Below are positions 8,428 to 17,815 of a stretch of 64,000 nt of DNA, one piece after another. Origin of the DNA: Anaerocolumna xylanovorans DSM 12503 (GTDB taxonomy: Bacteria; Bacillota; Clostridia; Lachnospirales; Lachnospiraceae). The stretch lies in the NCBI RefSeq assembly GCF_900143645.1, contig NZ_FRFD01000003.1:62001-126000 (forward strand), given 5' to 3'. The notes beneath the pieces are model-generated. The model was not told where the DNA came from, did not search any database, and worked only from the letters and a program-made list of their open reading frames with translations. Each line of letters begins with the position of its first letter. Position 1 is the first letter of the stretch. The translations under genes were made by a program, and so were the position numbers.

Positions 8428-9312
8428 ATGAAAGTAAAGACCAGACAGACCATTAAGGCATATATGTTTATGGCCCCGGCGCTGTTCATGATAGTCGTCT
8501 TTGTTCTTGTTCCAATCATCGGCAGTTTGCCTTTAATGTTTTATGATTATTCTGTGTTGGGAAAAACTAAATTTATTGGAATGGATAATTTTAAGCGTGC
8601 CTTTAGTGACCCGGAATTTCGTATTTCTATTATAAATTCTATTTTGTTTGTGGCGGTAGTACCGGTATTACAGATACTGTCCATTCTTTTAGCTTTGCTG
8701 GTAAATCGAAAATTAAAGGGAATTTCCATATTCCGTACTTTGATATACATTCCTGTTATTACTTCTATGGTTGCAGTTTCAATTATCTGGGGTTTTCTCT
8801 TTGATCCCAGCGGTCTTATAAATACGGCTCTGCAGGATATGGGTCTGATCAGCAATCCTCTCGGATTCTTAAGCAGCGGGAAGACAGCCATGATCTGTAT
8901 CATGTTCATAACGATATGGCAGGGGCTTGGTTATTATATGATGTTGTATTTGGCGGGACTTCAATCTGTCCCGAAAGAATTGGAAGAGGCGGCAATTGTA
9001 GACGGTGTCAATAAGCTGCAGGGTTTTATAAAAATTAAACTTCCTTTATTAAAACCTTATATTTGGTTCTGCACTCTTAATTCGGTCATATCGGCAGTCG
9101 GAGTATTTGATGTTGTCTATGTACTGACCAAAGGCGGACCTTACAATGCGACACTGGTAATCAATTATTATTCCTATACGAAAGCATTTACCGATTTTGA
9201 GTTTGGTTATTCGGCTGCAATCGGCGCGGTACAGGCAGTTATTACCTCGGTGCTAAGCATTTTTGTCTTTCTTTATGGCAAAAAGGGAGGAGGCATGACC
9301 TACAGTGATTAA
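8428..9312 (+). CDS. ABC sugar transporter permease, MalF/UgpA type
   Basis: A 294-residue inner-membrane protein with six predicted helices, beginning KAYMFMAPALFMIVVFVLVPI. The cytoplasmic EAA loop that docks the ATPase is ELEEAAIVDGVNKLQGFIKIKLPLLKP, around residues 187-212. The ribosome binding site AAGGAGG is seven bases upstream. The last eight bases overlap the second permease, so the two are translated together and form the heterodimeric channel for the sugar captured by the lipoprotein. Confidence 0.9.
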   Translation: MKVKTRQTIKAYMFMAPALFMIVVFVLVPIIGSLPLMFYDYSVLGKTKFIGMDNFKRAFSDPEFRISIINSILFVAVVPVLQILSILLALLVNRKLKGISIFRTLIYIPVITSMVAVSIIWGFLFDPSGLINTALQDMGLISNPLGFLSSGKTAMICIMFITIWQGLGYYMMLYLAGLQSVPKELEEAAIVDGVNKLQGFIKIKLPLLKPYIWFCTLNSVISAVGVFDVVYVLTKGGPYNATLVINYYSYTKAFTDFEFGYSAAIGAVQAVITSVLSIFVFLYGKKGGGMTYSD

Positions 9313-10132
9313 AAAAATCAAACGAAAAAATAGGAGCACGATACTTGCCTATCTTGGCCTTATCCTGATTTCTCTCATTTGTGCAGGCCCTTTTTTATGG
9401 ATGCTTTCCACTTCCTTTAAAACCGGACAAAACATCTACAGCCTGGAATTTTTTACGGCTCACCCGACTTTGAATAATTATCTGGGCGTGTTTAAATTCC
9501 TTTCAGTACCGAGATATATCTGGAATACGCTGGTTATTACCTTAAGTTCCATTGCCATTGATGTTGTTTTTTCAGCGCTGTGTGCCTATCCTTTGGCCTG
9601 TATGGAATTTAAAGGAAAGAAAATCATTATGGGGATACTGATATCGACTATGATTATTCCGGCAGCGGCAGGAATGATTATTAATTACCTGATTATCAGT
9701 AATGTACATTTGCTGAACAGTCTGGTGGGTGTTATACTGCCCGGTTCTGTCAAAGTATTTAGTATCATTTTACTTCGGCAATCCTATCTTGGCGTACCCA
9801 AAGAGCTGATTGAAGCGGCAAGAATTGATGGCGCTAAGGAAACAAGAATATGGAGACAGATTATGGTACCGGGTATTATGCCTTCTGTCAGTACGGTTGT
9901 AATTTTTGACTTTATCAGCCGCTGGAATGAATTTCTCTGGCCTGTTATTGTTCTGCAGGATCCGAAAAAGTATCCGTTAGCAACCGCCTTGTCGTATCTA
10001 AACGGCAGCTTCAATTATAAATTCGGTTATATTGCCGCGGGAACTGTCATATCGATTGTACCTATTGTTCTTGTATTTTTGCTTTGTCAGAAGAATTACA
10101 TCGAAGCCATCAGCGGTGCGGTGAAAGGATAA
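9305..10132 (+). CDS. ABC sugar transporter permease, MalG/UgpE type
   Basis: This 275-residue partner permease starts with GTG inside the end of the first permease gene, preceded by a GGGAGGAGG run 11 bases upstream. It has the family's N-terminal LICAGPFLWMLSTSFKT, six membrane helices and the EAA loop ELIEAARIDGAKETRIWRQIMVPGIMP around residue 165. GH/GNAT fusion protein follows after nine bases, so the importer is embedded in the catabolic operon. Confidence 0.9.
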   Translation: MIKKIKRKNRSTILAYLGLILISLICAGPFLWMLSTSFKTGQNIYSLEFFTAHPTLNNYLGVFKFLSVPRYIWNTLVITLSSIAIDVVFSALCAYPLACMEFKGKKIIMGILISTMIIPAAAGMIINYLIISNVHLLNSLVGVILPGSVKVFSIILLRQSYLGVPKELIEAARIDGAKETRIWRQIMVPGIMPSVSTVVIFDFISRWNEFLWPVIVLQDPKKYPLATALSYLNGSFNYKFGYIAAGTVISIVPIVLVFLLCQKNYIEAISGAVKG

Positions 10133-10141
10133 CACAACACA

Positions 10142-12295
10142 ATGAATTCAAATTATTTTGTATGGATAGAAATCGAGGCAAATAAACGGACGATAACCAA
10201 TGCAGCCTGCTTTGAACAAGCAATGGAGAAGTGCAGGGCAGCAGGTATTGACGCAGTAATTCTTAGCGTAAAGGATACCACGGGATTTGTTATTTATGAG
10301 AGCGAAATTGCACCCCATTATGCAGAATATGATGAGGCATTTGAAAAGAAGGATTATCTGAAAGAATGTTTGGAAACAGCCCACCGTAAGGGATTGAAGT
10401 TCTATGCCTCCATTGATGTGTTTGCCGAAGGGAATAAAAGGAAACCTCATGAAAAAATGCCGGGCATCCTTAGGAAAGACTGGCAAACTTATGTATATGG
10501 CATTGATGAAGCAAAGAAACCGGTAATTCAGCCGGTATCAGAAAAAGCCGTGATAAATACCATTGGCAGCATAGATGATTTTGGAGAAATATTTGTGAAC
10601 CCGGCTAATGAAGAGGTATGCAGCTACGAGTTGTCCCTGCTGAACGAAATAATGCAGAAATATACTATCGACGGTATTGTACTGGACCGTGTCCGCTACG
10701 TAGGATTAAGCTCGGATTTTGGACCTGTTACAAAGAAAAAATGGGAACAGCAGTTTAAAGATGTATGCAGTTGGCCCGAAGATATTTACCGCATTAAGGA
10801 AGAGAAAGGGAAACTGCAGATAGAATATGGCAATTTCTTCGGAGAATTCCTTAATTTCCGGGCAAAGACCATTACAGATTTTGTGAAAAGGGTAAGAAAA
10901 CTGGTGGACAGCCAGGACAGAAGGCTTGAATTCCTGGACTATACCGGTTCGTGGTATCCTCTTTACTATCATGTGGGAGCTAATTGGGCTTCGAAGGATT
11001 ATGACGCCAGGGAATATCCTTTCGTGGATATACAGGAATACAAAAAGACCGGATATGCGGAGCAGCTTGACGGCCTTTTGTCAGGATTCTATTATCCGCA
11101 TGTGACAGAACAGGAGGCAGAGGAGGCAAGGCAGCCTGCTTTCTGGTACAGCGTAGAAGGTGCTGCCAGGTTAGCGGGTCATGTCACACAAAATGCCGTG
11201 ACCGTTGTCGGAAGCCTGTTTTTGGAGCAATACCGGGAAAACCTGGAGGACATGACCAGGGCGATAAGAATGTGTTTTGAAAAATCCCACGGCTGTATGC
11301 TATTTGATTTGTCCTATCTGGTGGACAATGATTGGTGGAGCTATGTTTCGGTAAATGAACAAAAAGGATTCTTTTTGGAGCCTTTGCAGGAAAATGATCT
11401 GACAGAATTAATTCAGCTTTGGAGTGAATGCTTCCCGGAGGAATTTCAGGTATCCGCAGAACATCTGCACAGATGTACCTTTCTTGATGAGCAGTTTTGC
11501 CCCGAAGCATCCCTTTGTATCCGAAGCAGAGAGGGACAGAGGCTTTTGGGCGCCATCTTATGCAAGAAATCCGAAAGTTTGGGTAAGGGACAGAATTCAA
11601 ATGCATGGATCACAGCGTTGTTGATTAAACCGGAATTTCAGAACAGGGGATTGGGAACACATCTGTATCTGGCTGCCCAAAAGGTACTGTCAGAAAAACC
11701 GGTCGGCAGGATATACGCTGGACAGGATTATCACAATATATTTTCCGGTATTCCGGCACCCGATGAGAAGAAAACAGCCTTCTTTCGGAAAATGGGATTT
11801 CAGGTCAATACAGAGGAGCATTATGATCTGACAGCCGACCTGTTCGGAAATGATAAAATCGACCGCTTTGACACCTCTTCCTTTCAGGAAAAATTCTATG
11901 CGGAAGTTCTAAAGATGGAGGAGAAGCAGGAGTTGTATCGGTTTTTGCAGGAGGAATTTCCGGGAATCTGGGCCGAAAGCATGGAAGAGTATCTGGAAAA
12001 TGGTGGCAGTCCATGTGAAATTATAGTATTAAAGGAGCTGCAGAATAGAAAAATCGCCGGTTTTTGTAAGGTTCATGGGAATTGTGACCAGAACGGTGAA
12101 CTGGGACCCATTGGAATTGCCAGGGCAGTCAGGGGGAACCATGCAGGGGAATACCTGCTCCATCAGTCACTTCTTCATTTGAGAAATCTCCAATGCAACC
12201 ACATACGGATTGATTGGACAATTTTAAAAGATTTTTATGGGATATTTGGTTTTCAGCCGTATCGGGCATATCGGGGAGCTGTTAAAGAACTGTAA
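10142..12295 (+). CDS. Family 10-like glycosyl hydrolase fused to two GNAT acetyltransferase domains
   Basis: The 717-residue protein has two parts. Residues 1 to ~400 resemble the GHL10/DUF187-type TIM-barrel glycosidases: a GIDAVILSVKDTTGF strand, AHRKGLKFYASIDVF, FVNPANEEV and GIVLDRVRYVG, whose Asp/Arg pattern is typical of that fold. Residues ~410-580 form a GNAT domain with acetyl-CoA loop ALLIKPEFQNRGLGTHLYLAA, and ~590-717 a second, more divergent GNAT copy (GPIGIARAVRGNHAGEYLL). No signal peptide is present. The arrangement suggests a cytoplasmic enzyme that cuts or modifies an amino sugar and acetylates it, but either GNAT may be non-catalytic. Catalytic acids are not assignable by eye. 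Confidence 0.65.
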   Translation: MNSNYFVWIEIEANKRTITNAACFEQAMEKCRAAGIDAVILSVKDTTGFVIYESEIAPHYAEYDEAFEKKDYLKECLETAHRKGLKFYASIDVFAEGNKRKPHEKMPGILRKDWQTYVYGIDEAKKPVIQPVSEKAVINTIGSIDDFGEIFVNPANEEVCSYELSLLNEIMQKYTIDGIVLDRVRYVGLSSDFGPVTKKKWEQQFKDVCSWPEDIYRIKEEKGKLQIEYGNFFGEFLNFRAKTITDFVKRVRKLVDSQDRRLEFLDYTGSWYPLYYHVGANWASKDYDAREYPFVDIQEYKKTGYAEQLDGLLSGFYYPHVTEQEAEEARQPAFWYSVEGAARLAGHVTQNAVTVVGSLFLEQYRENLEDMTRAIRMCFEKSHGCMLFDLSYLVDNDWWSYVSVNEQKGFFLEPLQENDLTELIQLWSECFPEEFQVSAEHLHRCTFLDEQFCPEASLCIRSREGQRLLGAILCKKSESLGKGQNSNAWITALLIKPEFQNRGLGTHLYLAAQKVLSEKPVGRIYAGQDYHNIFSGIPAPDEKKTAFFRKMGFQVNTEEHYDLTADLFGNDKIDRFDTSSFQEKFYAEVLKMEEKQELYRFLQEEFPGIWAESMEEYLENGGSPCEIIVLKELQNRKIAGFCKVHGNCDQNGELGPIGIARAVRGNHAGEYLLHQSLLHLRNLQCNHIRIDWTILKDFYGIFGFQPYRAYRGAVKEL

Positions 12296-12406
12296 AATGC
12301 GGTTATTTTTTGGTAATGAAAAAAATACGACGAATGACCCGGCAGAGAAAAGGAAAAATGAAAGGTTTGTGCTGCCAATCTGCGGGGAAGAAAAGAGGTT
12401 GATAAC

Positions 12407-13393
12407 TTGATTCATATAAAAGGTTTTTCAGAGGAAGGCAATTGGTATAAGGGTAACCTTCACAGCCACACTATCAATTCGGACGGAATGTTCACTCCCT
12501 GGGAAGCAGTAGAGGAATTTAAAAAGAACGGATATTCATTTTTGTGCATCAGTGACCATAATTTATATTTAGATTACAGAGAGCAGCTTGGGGAAGAAGA
12601 TTTCTTAATACTGCCCGGAGTGGAAGCAGCAGCCATACTCTACGATGATGAAGACAGATGCGTAAAGGTACACCATATGAATGGTATCCTGGGCACAGCA
12701 GCCATGCAGGAGAGCGCTCCGATGAAATACCAGCATATGGAGGAGGTAGGACCTTTTATTTACCGTGGATCCTGGGACGGTGCCGGGGCTGCCGGGAATC
12801 TGGCAAGTGAGCTGCATAAAAGGGGATGTTTTGTTACCTATAATCACCCTATATGGTCCAGAGTGGAAGCAGAAGAATTCATCTTAGAGGATTTTGAGAT
12901 ACTGGAGATTTTTAACTATAACACCCAGAATGAAAGTGAAACAGGATATGATACGACATACTGGGATGTCATGCTTCGAAGGGGAAGACACATTTTGGCG
13001 GATGCGTCGGATGATAATCATAATGCCGGTTTATTTGATGATGCCTTTGGCGGATATATTGTAGTAAAGGCAGACAGTTTAACTCATGATTCCATTGCCA
13101 GGTCTATTCTTACAGGGAATTATTATTCCTCTTCCGGTCCCGAAATATATGACTGGGGAATCAAAGACGGAAAGGCCTATATTACCTGCAGTGCATCAGA
13201 GAGAATCAGTTTTATCACCGATGGCTTTGTGGGGGCAGGAAGTACCGTTTTAAGAAAAGCAAAAGAGGATTGGCTGCAGGAGGCGGTATATCCGCTTACT
13301 GGCAATGAAACTTATATTAGAGCAGAATGCAGAGATTTATACGGGAAAAAAGCTTGGACTAATCCAATCTATATAGAATACCAAAGAAGGTAA
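12407..13393 (+). CDS. PHP-domain metal-dependent hydrolase
   Basis: PHP proteins bind a trinuclear metal site and hydrolyse phosphoesters. The N-terminal signature GNLHSHTINSDG (HxH) is near residue 18, then SDHN, the glutamate of GVEAA, NHPIW, and the late DASDDNHN motif with the final Asp/His ligands. Length is 328 residues. Translation starts at TTG with AGAGG seven bases before it. Position between the GH/GNAT fusion and the FAD enzyme suggests a sugar-phosphate or nucleotide-sugar phosphoesterase step; substrate unproven. Confidence 0.8.
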   Translation: MIHIKGFSEEGNWYKGNLHSHTINSDGMFTPWEAVEEFKKNGYSFLCISDHNLYLDYREQLGEEDFLILPGVEAAAILYDDEDRCVKVHHMNGILGTAAMQESAPMKYQHMEEVGPFIYRGSWDGAGAAGNLASELHKRGCFVTYNHPIWSRVEAEEFILEDFEILEIFNYNTQNESETGYDTTYWDVMLRRGRHILADASDDNHNAGLFDDAFGGYIVVKADSLTHDSIARSILTGNYYSSSGPEIYDWGIKDGKAYITCSASERISFITDGFVGAGSTVLRKAKEDWLQEAVYPLTGNETYIRAECRDLYGKKAWTNPIYIEYQRR

Positions 13394-13431
13394 AGAACAT
13401 TTCATAAAAAAGATGGGAGGAGGCTAAATCC

Positions 13432-14772
13432 ATGAAAAAACACTATGATGTCATTGTAATCGGGGGAGGAACGGCCGGTTCGGCCGCAGCCATAGCATGC
13501 GCAATGGCCGGTGCCCGGACCCTTATTGTTGAACGGAATTCCTATCTTGGCGGCAGTGCATCAGGAGGACAGGTCACTCCCATGATGCATATAGGAATCG
13601 ACGGCAATTATGGGGATTCTTATCTGAATGAAGTAATAAAGAAAAAAATGGCGGGAGAAGGAAATGCAGCCGACGATCAGTATGGCAACGACGGCTGGAT
13701 TAATCCCGAGATGCTTAAATTTACACTGGAAGAGCTATACACGGAACACGGCGGTGAAATTTTGTACCTTACCGAGCTCATTGACACAGTGGTAGAAGAA
13801 AATAATATAAAAGGAATCCTCGTTCACAACAAATCAGGTCTTACACTAATTACCGCAGAGGTATTCATTGACTGCACCGGGGATGCGGATGCGGCTTATC
13901 TTGCGGGAGTTCCCTGTTTTGTCGGAGATGAAAAAGAGCATAACAATCAGGCTATGTCCCTGCGCTTTATGCTTGGAAATGTCGATATAGAAAGGTTGAA
14001 AGCATTTTTAAAGGACATAGGAGAGGAAGATATACTTAAATATCCTCTTGTGGAGATTGCTTCGGTATGGGAACAGGATACCCCGTTATGCAGATTGTTC
14101 CGAAAGGGTCTTAAGGAACACAGGATTGAATATGAGGATGGTATGTATATTCAGGCTTTTGCAGTTCCCGGGATGCCTGGGGTGATGTCATTTAATTGCC
14201 CGGAGATCCCTGATATCTATAATACACTTGATTCGGCAGAGATTAGCTGTGCCCTGGTAACCGGAAGGAAAATGATAAAAAGGCTGTATCGTTTCCTGCA
14301 GGAATTTCTTCCCGGATTTGAGAAGAGCTTTTTGGTATCGGTAGCAGAGATGCCGGGTATTAGAGAATCCAGAAGAATAAAGGGACTGTATGTACTAAGC
14401 GAAGAAGATTACGAAAGAAGGGCAAAATTTGACGATGCAATTGCAAGGACAGCTTATCCGATAGATATTCACGGTCTGCTGGATGAGAAACAGCTGGGAA
14501 TCAAAGCAATGGAAAGAGGGGAATATTTCGAAGTTCCTTATCGGTGCATAGTCACAGAAAAGCTTGAAAATTTACTGGTGGCAGGAAGATGCCTTTCATC
14601 GACCTTTACCGCCCAGTCGTCTGTCAGAATACAGCCTACCTGCAGAGCTCTCGGAGAGGCCGCGGGTATTGCCGCCGCTTACTGTGTAAAAAACGGCAGG
14701 AAAGTGAATGAGCTGGACGGCAGAATTGTAAGAGACTTTATGGCATCCCCTGATTATTCTTCTCTTCTATGA
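13432..14772 (+). CDS. FAD-dependent oxidoreductase (FAD_oxidored family)
   Basis: A 446-residue flavoprotein with the N-terminal Rossmann motif VIVIGGGTAGSAAAIACAMAG and E of LIVERNSYLGG binding the ADP part of FAD. A second dinucleotide strand is FIDCTGDADAAYLAGVP, and the C-terminal block NLLVAGRCLSSTFTAQSSVRIQP...GEAAGIAAAYC is the characteristic end of this family. Members oxidise unknown, often carbohydrate-linked, substrates. A GGGAGGAGG ribosome site precedes the ATG. Together with the Gfo/Idh dehydrogenase two genes later it implies that the substrate passes through keto-sugar chemistry. Confidence 0.82.
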   Translation: MKKHYDVIVIGGGTAGSAAAIACAMAGARTLIVERNSYLGGSASGGQVTPMMHIGIDGNYGDSYLNEVIKKKMAGEGNAADDQYGNDGWINPEMLKFTLEELYTEHGGEILYLTELIDTVVEENNIKGILVHNKSGLTLITAEVFIDCTGDADAAYLAGVPCFVGDEKEHNNQAMSLRFMLGNVDIERLKAFLKDIGEEDILKYPLVEIASVWEQDTPLCRLFRKGLKEHRIEYEDGMYIQAFAVPGMPGVMSFNCPEIPDIYNTLDSAEISCALVTGRKMIKRLYRFLQEFLPGFEKSFLVSVAEMPGIRESRRIKGLYVLSEEDYERRAKFDDAIARTAYPIDIHGLLDEKQLGIKAMERGEYFEVPYRCIVTEKLENLLVAGRCLSSTFTAQSSVRIQPTCRALGEAAGIAAAYCVKNGRKVNELDGRIVRDFMASPDYSSLL

Positions 14773-14816
14773 GAGGGATGACGAAACTTTCGGTATAAAA
14801 AGAAAGGATAAGAGGT

Positions 14817-15572
14817 ATGGGAATCGGAGTGGCGGAATTAACCGGGCAATTTGGGGAAGCCGGGTTAGGCCGGGGGGATACGGTGTTGTTTCATAGTTCC
14901 CTGAAAAGTTTCGGATTCATAGACGGCGGGGCCGATGCGGTGATTGCAGCGCTGACAAATACCATTGGAGTGGAAGGTACGTTGGTTGTACCGACACTTA
15001 CCGGGCACAGAGAAGATTCGAAATCCTGTCCGCCCGTATTTGATGTGGTAAATACGAAATGCTGGACAGGGATACTTGCAGAAACCGTAAGAAACCGGAA
15101 GGATGCCATACGTTCCCTTCATCCTACACATTCAGCTGCAGCAATCGGGTACCGGAAGGAAGAATTGACCAGGGGGCATGAATATTCAGGCTCTCCCTGT
15201 GATGAGAAAAGTCCTTATTATATCAATGCTGCAGTAAAGGGATATATATTGCTGGCGGGTGTTGACCAGGAAAGCAATACTTCCATACACTCCTGTGAAG
15301 AAATTGCTATGGTGCCTTACCATTTGCAGCCGGATACGGTCAAAATCAATATCACCGGCTATGGAGGACAAAAGCTTACAGTGACAAACCGGCTGCATAA
15401 TTGGGAAAAGCCTGCAACCGATTTTAATAAGCTGGATGAACTCTTTGAAAGCAAGGGTATTATGAAAAAGTACCGGGTTGGCAGCTCCCTTATCCGGCTG
15501 ATCAATGCTTATGAAATGTTTGAATTTACGGTAAGCCTGTTAAGAAAAACTCCGGATTATCTGCTTGTATGA
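14817..15572 (+). CDS. AAC(3)-family N-acetyltransferase
   Basis: The 251-residue protein matches the antibiotic N-acetyltransferase family: GDTVLFHSSLKSFG near the start, GTLVVPTLTG, the conserved RSLHPTHSAAAIG block with the catalytic-type histidine, and SPCDEKSPYY plus GYILLAGV. Family members acetylate the 3-amino group of aminoglycosides, but many act in sugar metabolism. Inside a hexosamine catabolic series, acetylation of an amino sugar intermediate is more likely than drug resistance. AAAGGA lies eight bases before the ATG. Confidence 0.82.
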   Translation: MGIGVAELTGQFGEAGLGRGDTVLFHSSLKSFGFIDGGADAVIAALTNTIGVEGTLVVPTLTGHREDSKSCPPVFDVVNTKCWTGILAETVRNRKDAIRSLHPTHSAAAIGYRKEELTRGHEYSGSPCDEKSPYYINAAVKGYILLAGVDQESNTSIHSCEEIAMVPYHLQPDTVKINITGYGGQKLTVTNRLHNWEKPATDFNKLDELFESKGIMKKYRVGSSLIRLINAYEMFEFTVSLLRKTPDYLLV

Positions 15573-15638
15573 GGTCCGGTATATATAATGAAATGCTGGC
15601 ATAGATAAACATAGAAAAATGGCATGGGAGGGAAAGGA

Positions 15639-16694
15639 ATGGATAAGGTAAAAATAGGCGTGATAGGGACAGGGAGCATAAGTAACTTACATATGGCGGG
15701 TTATAACCGTCTGGAAAATGTCGAAGTAATTGCTGCATGTGATATTAACGAAGAGCGTGTAAGAAAATTTGCGGAAACCTACCATATAGCCAATACATTT
15801 ACCGACTATAATGAGATGCTGAAAATGGAGGAACTTGATGCGGTCAGCGTAACGGCATGGAATAATGTCCACGCTCCCGCAAGCATTGCGGCACTAAATG
15901 CCGGAAAACATGTATTGTGTGAAAAACCCCTGGCGCTAAATGCAGATGAGGCATTGGGAATGGTGGAAACATCGAAAAAAAATGGTAAAATTCTAATGGT
16001 GGGATTTTGCAGGAGATTCGGAGAGAATGCGGTATCTTTAAAAGAAATGATTGCAAAGGGAGATTTGGGTCAGATATATTATGCAAAGACAGGCTGCCTT
16101 AGAAGGTGTGGAAATCCCGGCGGATGGTTCTCGGACCGAAGCAAATCCGGCGGCGGTCCGGTTATAGATCTCGGAGTGCATATGATTGATCTGGTGCGGT
16201 ATCTTTCCGGCAAACCGAGGGCTGTGTCAGTTATGGCATCAACCTTTGACCATATGGGAATGAGAACAGAGGTCAAGGGGATAACAAAATATAACTCGGC
16301 TGATTACAGTGAATACAACGATGTGGAAGACTGTGCAACAGCTTTGATCCGGTTTGAGAATGGAATGACACTTTTTTTTGAAACGAGCTGGGTGCAGAAT
16401 ATAAAAGAGGATTCTCTTTACCTGGAGTTGTTTGGAGATAAGGCTGGTGTAACAATGGAACCCGAGTTTGAAATATATGAAAGCAAATACAATTACCTAA
16501 GAAATACAAAACCGGTATTGAATGCCGAGGGCAGCGGCTTTGAACATAATTTTATTGAGGAAATAAAGCATTTTATAAACTGTATTGCTGATGGTGCCAT
16601 ATGCCTGAATCCGGCAGAGGATGGTCTTGAATTGATGAGGATAATTGATGCAATCTATCAATCAGCAAAAACCGGTCACGAGGTATTAATTTGA
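15639..16694 (+). CDS. Gfo/Idh/MocA-family NAD(P)-dependent oxidoreductase
   Basis: The 351-residue dehydrogenase has an N-terminal Rossmann fold, KIGVIGTGSISNLHM, with the acidic end DINEERV, and the family EKPLALNADEA motif whose lysine is catalytic. The C-terminal half is the alpha/beta substrate domain, with GGGPVIDLGVHMIDL holding the conserved Asp and His. Start at 15639 follows GGGAGGGAAAGGA directly; the ATG at 15624 lies inside that region and is less likely. It probably interconverts a hydroxyl and a ketone on a cyclic sugar with the neighbouring isomerase. Confidence 0.88.
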   Translation: MDKVKIGVIGTGSISNLHMAGYNRLENVEVIAACDINEERVRKFAETYHIANTFTDYNEMLKMEELDAVSVTAWNNVHAPASIAALNAGKHVLCEKPLALNADEALGMVETSKKNGKILMVGFCRRFGENAVSLKEMIAKGDLGQIYYAKTGCLRRCGNPGGWFSDRSKSGGGPVIDLGVHMIDLVRYLSGKPRAVSVMASTFDHMGMRTEVKGITKYNSADYSEYNDVEDCATALIRFENGMTLFFETSWVQNIKEDSLYLELFGDKAGVTMEPEFEIYESKYNYLRNTKPVLNAEGSGFEHNFIEEIKHFINCIADGAICLNPAEDGLELMRIIDAIYQSAKTGHEVLI

Positions 16695-16760
16695 AAAATG
16701 CATTGCATTTTTCAATTTATTATTTAGGCAGTATCGCAAGTAAACTTGCAATATGCATGG
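16691..16760 (+). repeat. Interspersed intergenic repeat, copy A
   Basis: From the stop codon of the dehydrogenase gene runs an element with a 12-bp-arm palindrome (TTGAAAAATGCA/TGCATTTTTCAA, 16691-16715), then TTTAGGCAGTATCGCAAG and the palindrome GCAAGTAAACTTGC, ending ATGCATGG. The same series recurs in reverse at 27437-27500, there too between a stop codon and a ribosome binding site. Confidence 0.75.
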
Positions 16761-16768
16761 GGATTAGT

Positions 16769-16833
16769 GTGAATTATTGAGAAGCATAATTCACAGACAA
16801 GTTTGTGCCTGCGAAATCCTCGGCCCAAACTTG
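16769..16833 (+). other. Two stem-loops inside the isomerase leader
   Basis: GTGAATTAT (16769-16777) pairs with ATAATTCAC (16786-16794), and CAAGTTTG (16798-16805) with CAAACTTG (16826-16833). They lie in the extra ~120 bases that copy A has, relative to copy B, before the shared ATGGAGGTTATTATG start region. It could be a structured leader or an insertion. Confidence 0.4.
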
Positions 16834-16895
16834 AGGCGTGTTGGAAAGGGCATCGTTGTTGGTGCGAAAATTTAAAAAGCAATATGGAGGTTATT

Positions 16896-17717
16896 ATGAA
16901 ACTGTCAGTAAGCGCATGGTCTCTTCAGGAGAAGCTGTTTGGGCAGGAGATTACCATATGTGATTTTATTCATTACTGCCATCGTAACGGCATCAGATCC
17001 GTTGAACTCCTGGATTGTTTTATAAAAGGAGAAAGTGACATAAGAGAAATTACCGAACTCCTTGCAAGACTTGACATGGAGGTGTCCGCATACTCCATAG
17101 GGAATGATTTTGTACTCCCGGACTCTGGAGAAAGAAATAAACAGGTGGAGTACCTAAAGAAAAGCATGGATTTAACAAGAAAGCTTGGCAGCAGCCGGAT
17201 GAGAGTATTCGGCGGAAGTGAAAAAGAAGGTATAGCCTCTGAATATGCAGAGGATTGGATCGTAGAATGTTTTCAGAAAGCTGCCCCTTTCGCGGAGGAA
17301 AAAGGAATCACAATGGTGCTGGAAAACCATGGACTTATTACAGGAAAATCGGAGCAGATAAAGAGAGTTATCGAAAGAGTTGGTTCTAAAGCTCTCAAGG
17401 CAAATGCGGATGTCGCCAATTTTATTCTGGCAAATGAGAACTCTCTTGATGCAGTAAAAGCTCTTTATGATCAAATTGGTTATGTTCACTTGAAAGACTT
17501 AAAAAGAGTGAATGGGGAAGAGGGTTATACTGCATTAGATGGAAGCGTTTACCAGGGAGTTGTTCTAGGCTGCGGTGATGTTCCTATTGCCCAGACTATT
17601 CTTTATTTGAAAGAGAAAGGTTATAGCGGCTACCTGTCAATTGAATATGAGGGGTTAGGTGATCCTATGAAGGATACGTCTGAATGCATTGAATATTTAA
17701 AGAATGCCGTAAGGTAA
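16896..17717 (+). CDS. Sugar phosphate isomerase/epimerase (xylose isomerase-like TIM barrel)
   Basis: A 273-residue AP-endonuclease-2-type TIM barrel. Metal and substrate ligands are suggested by VLENHG (Glu), NADVANF (Asp), YVHLKDLKR (His and Asp) and LSIEYEGLGDP (Glu), in the usual order along the barrel. The start at 16896 has GGAGG five bases upstream; the frame beginning at 16803 would translate the leader stem-loops and is rejected. Such proteins commonly partner Gfo/Idh dehydrogenases in keto-sugar or inositol-like pathways, and here it follows one directly. Confidence 0.85.
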   Translation: MKLSVSAWSLQEKLFGQEITICDFIHYCHRNGIRSVELLDCFIKGESDIREITELLARLDMEVSAYSIGNDFVLPDSGERNKQVEYLKKSMDLTRKLGSSRMRVFGGSEKEGIASEYAEDWIVECFQKAAPFAEEKGITMVLENHGLITGKSEQIKRVIERVGSKALKANADVANFILANENSLDAVKALYDQIGYVHLKDLKRVNGEEGYTALDGSVYQGVVLGCGDVPIAQTILYLKEKGYSGYLSIEYEGLGDPMKDTSECIEYLKNAVR

Positions 17718-17815
17718 GAAGCGGGAACAGATGAATATGACATTTAAAATAGATTGCTAATACAGTGATTATAACTCTATAAGAATTATAACATTTCAGG
17801 AGAAAGGCATAAGAT

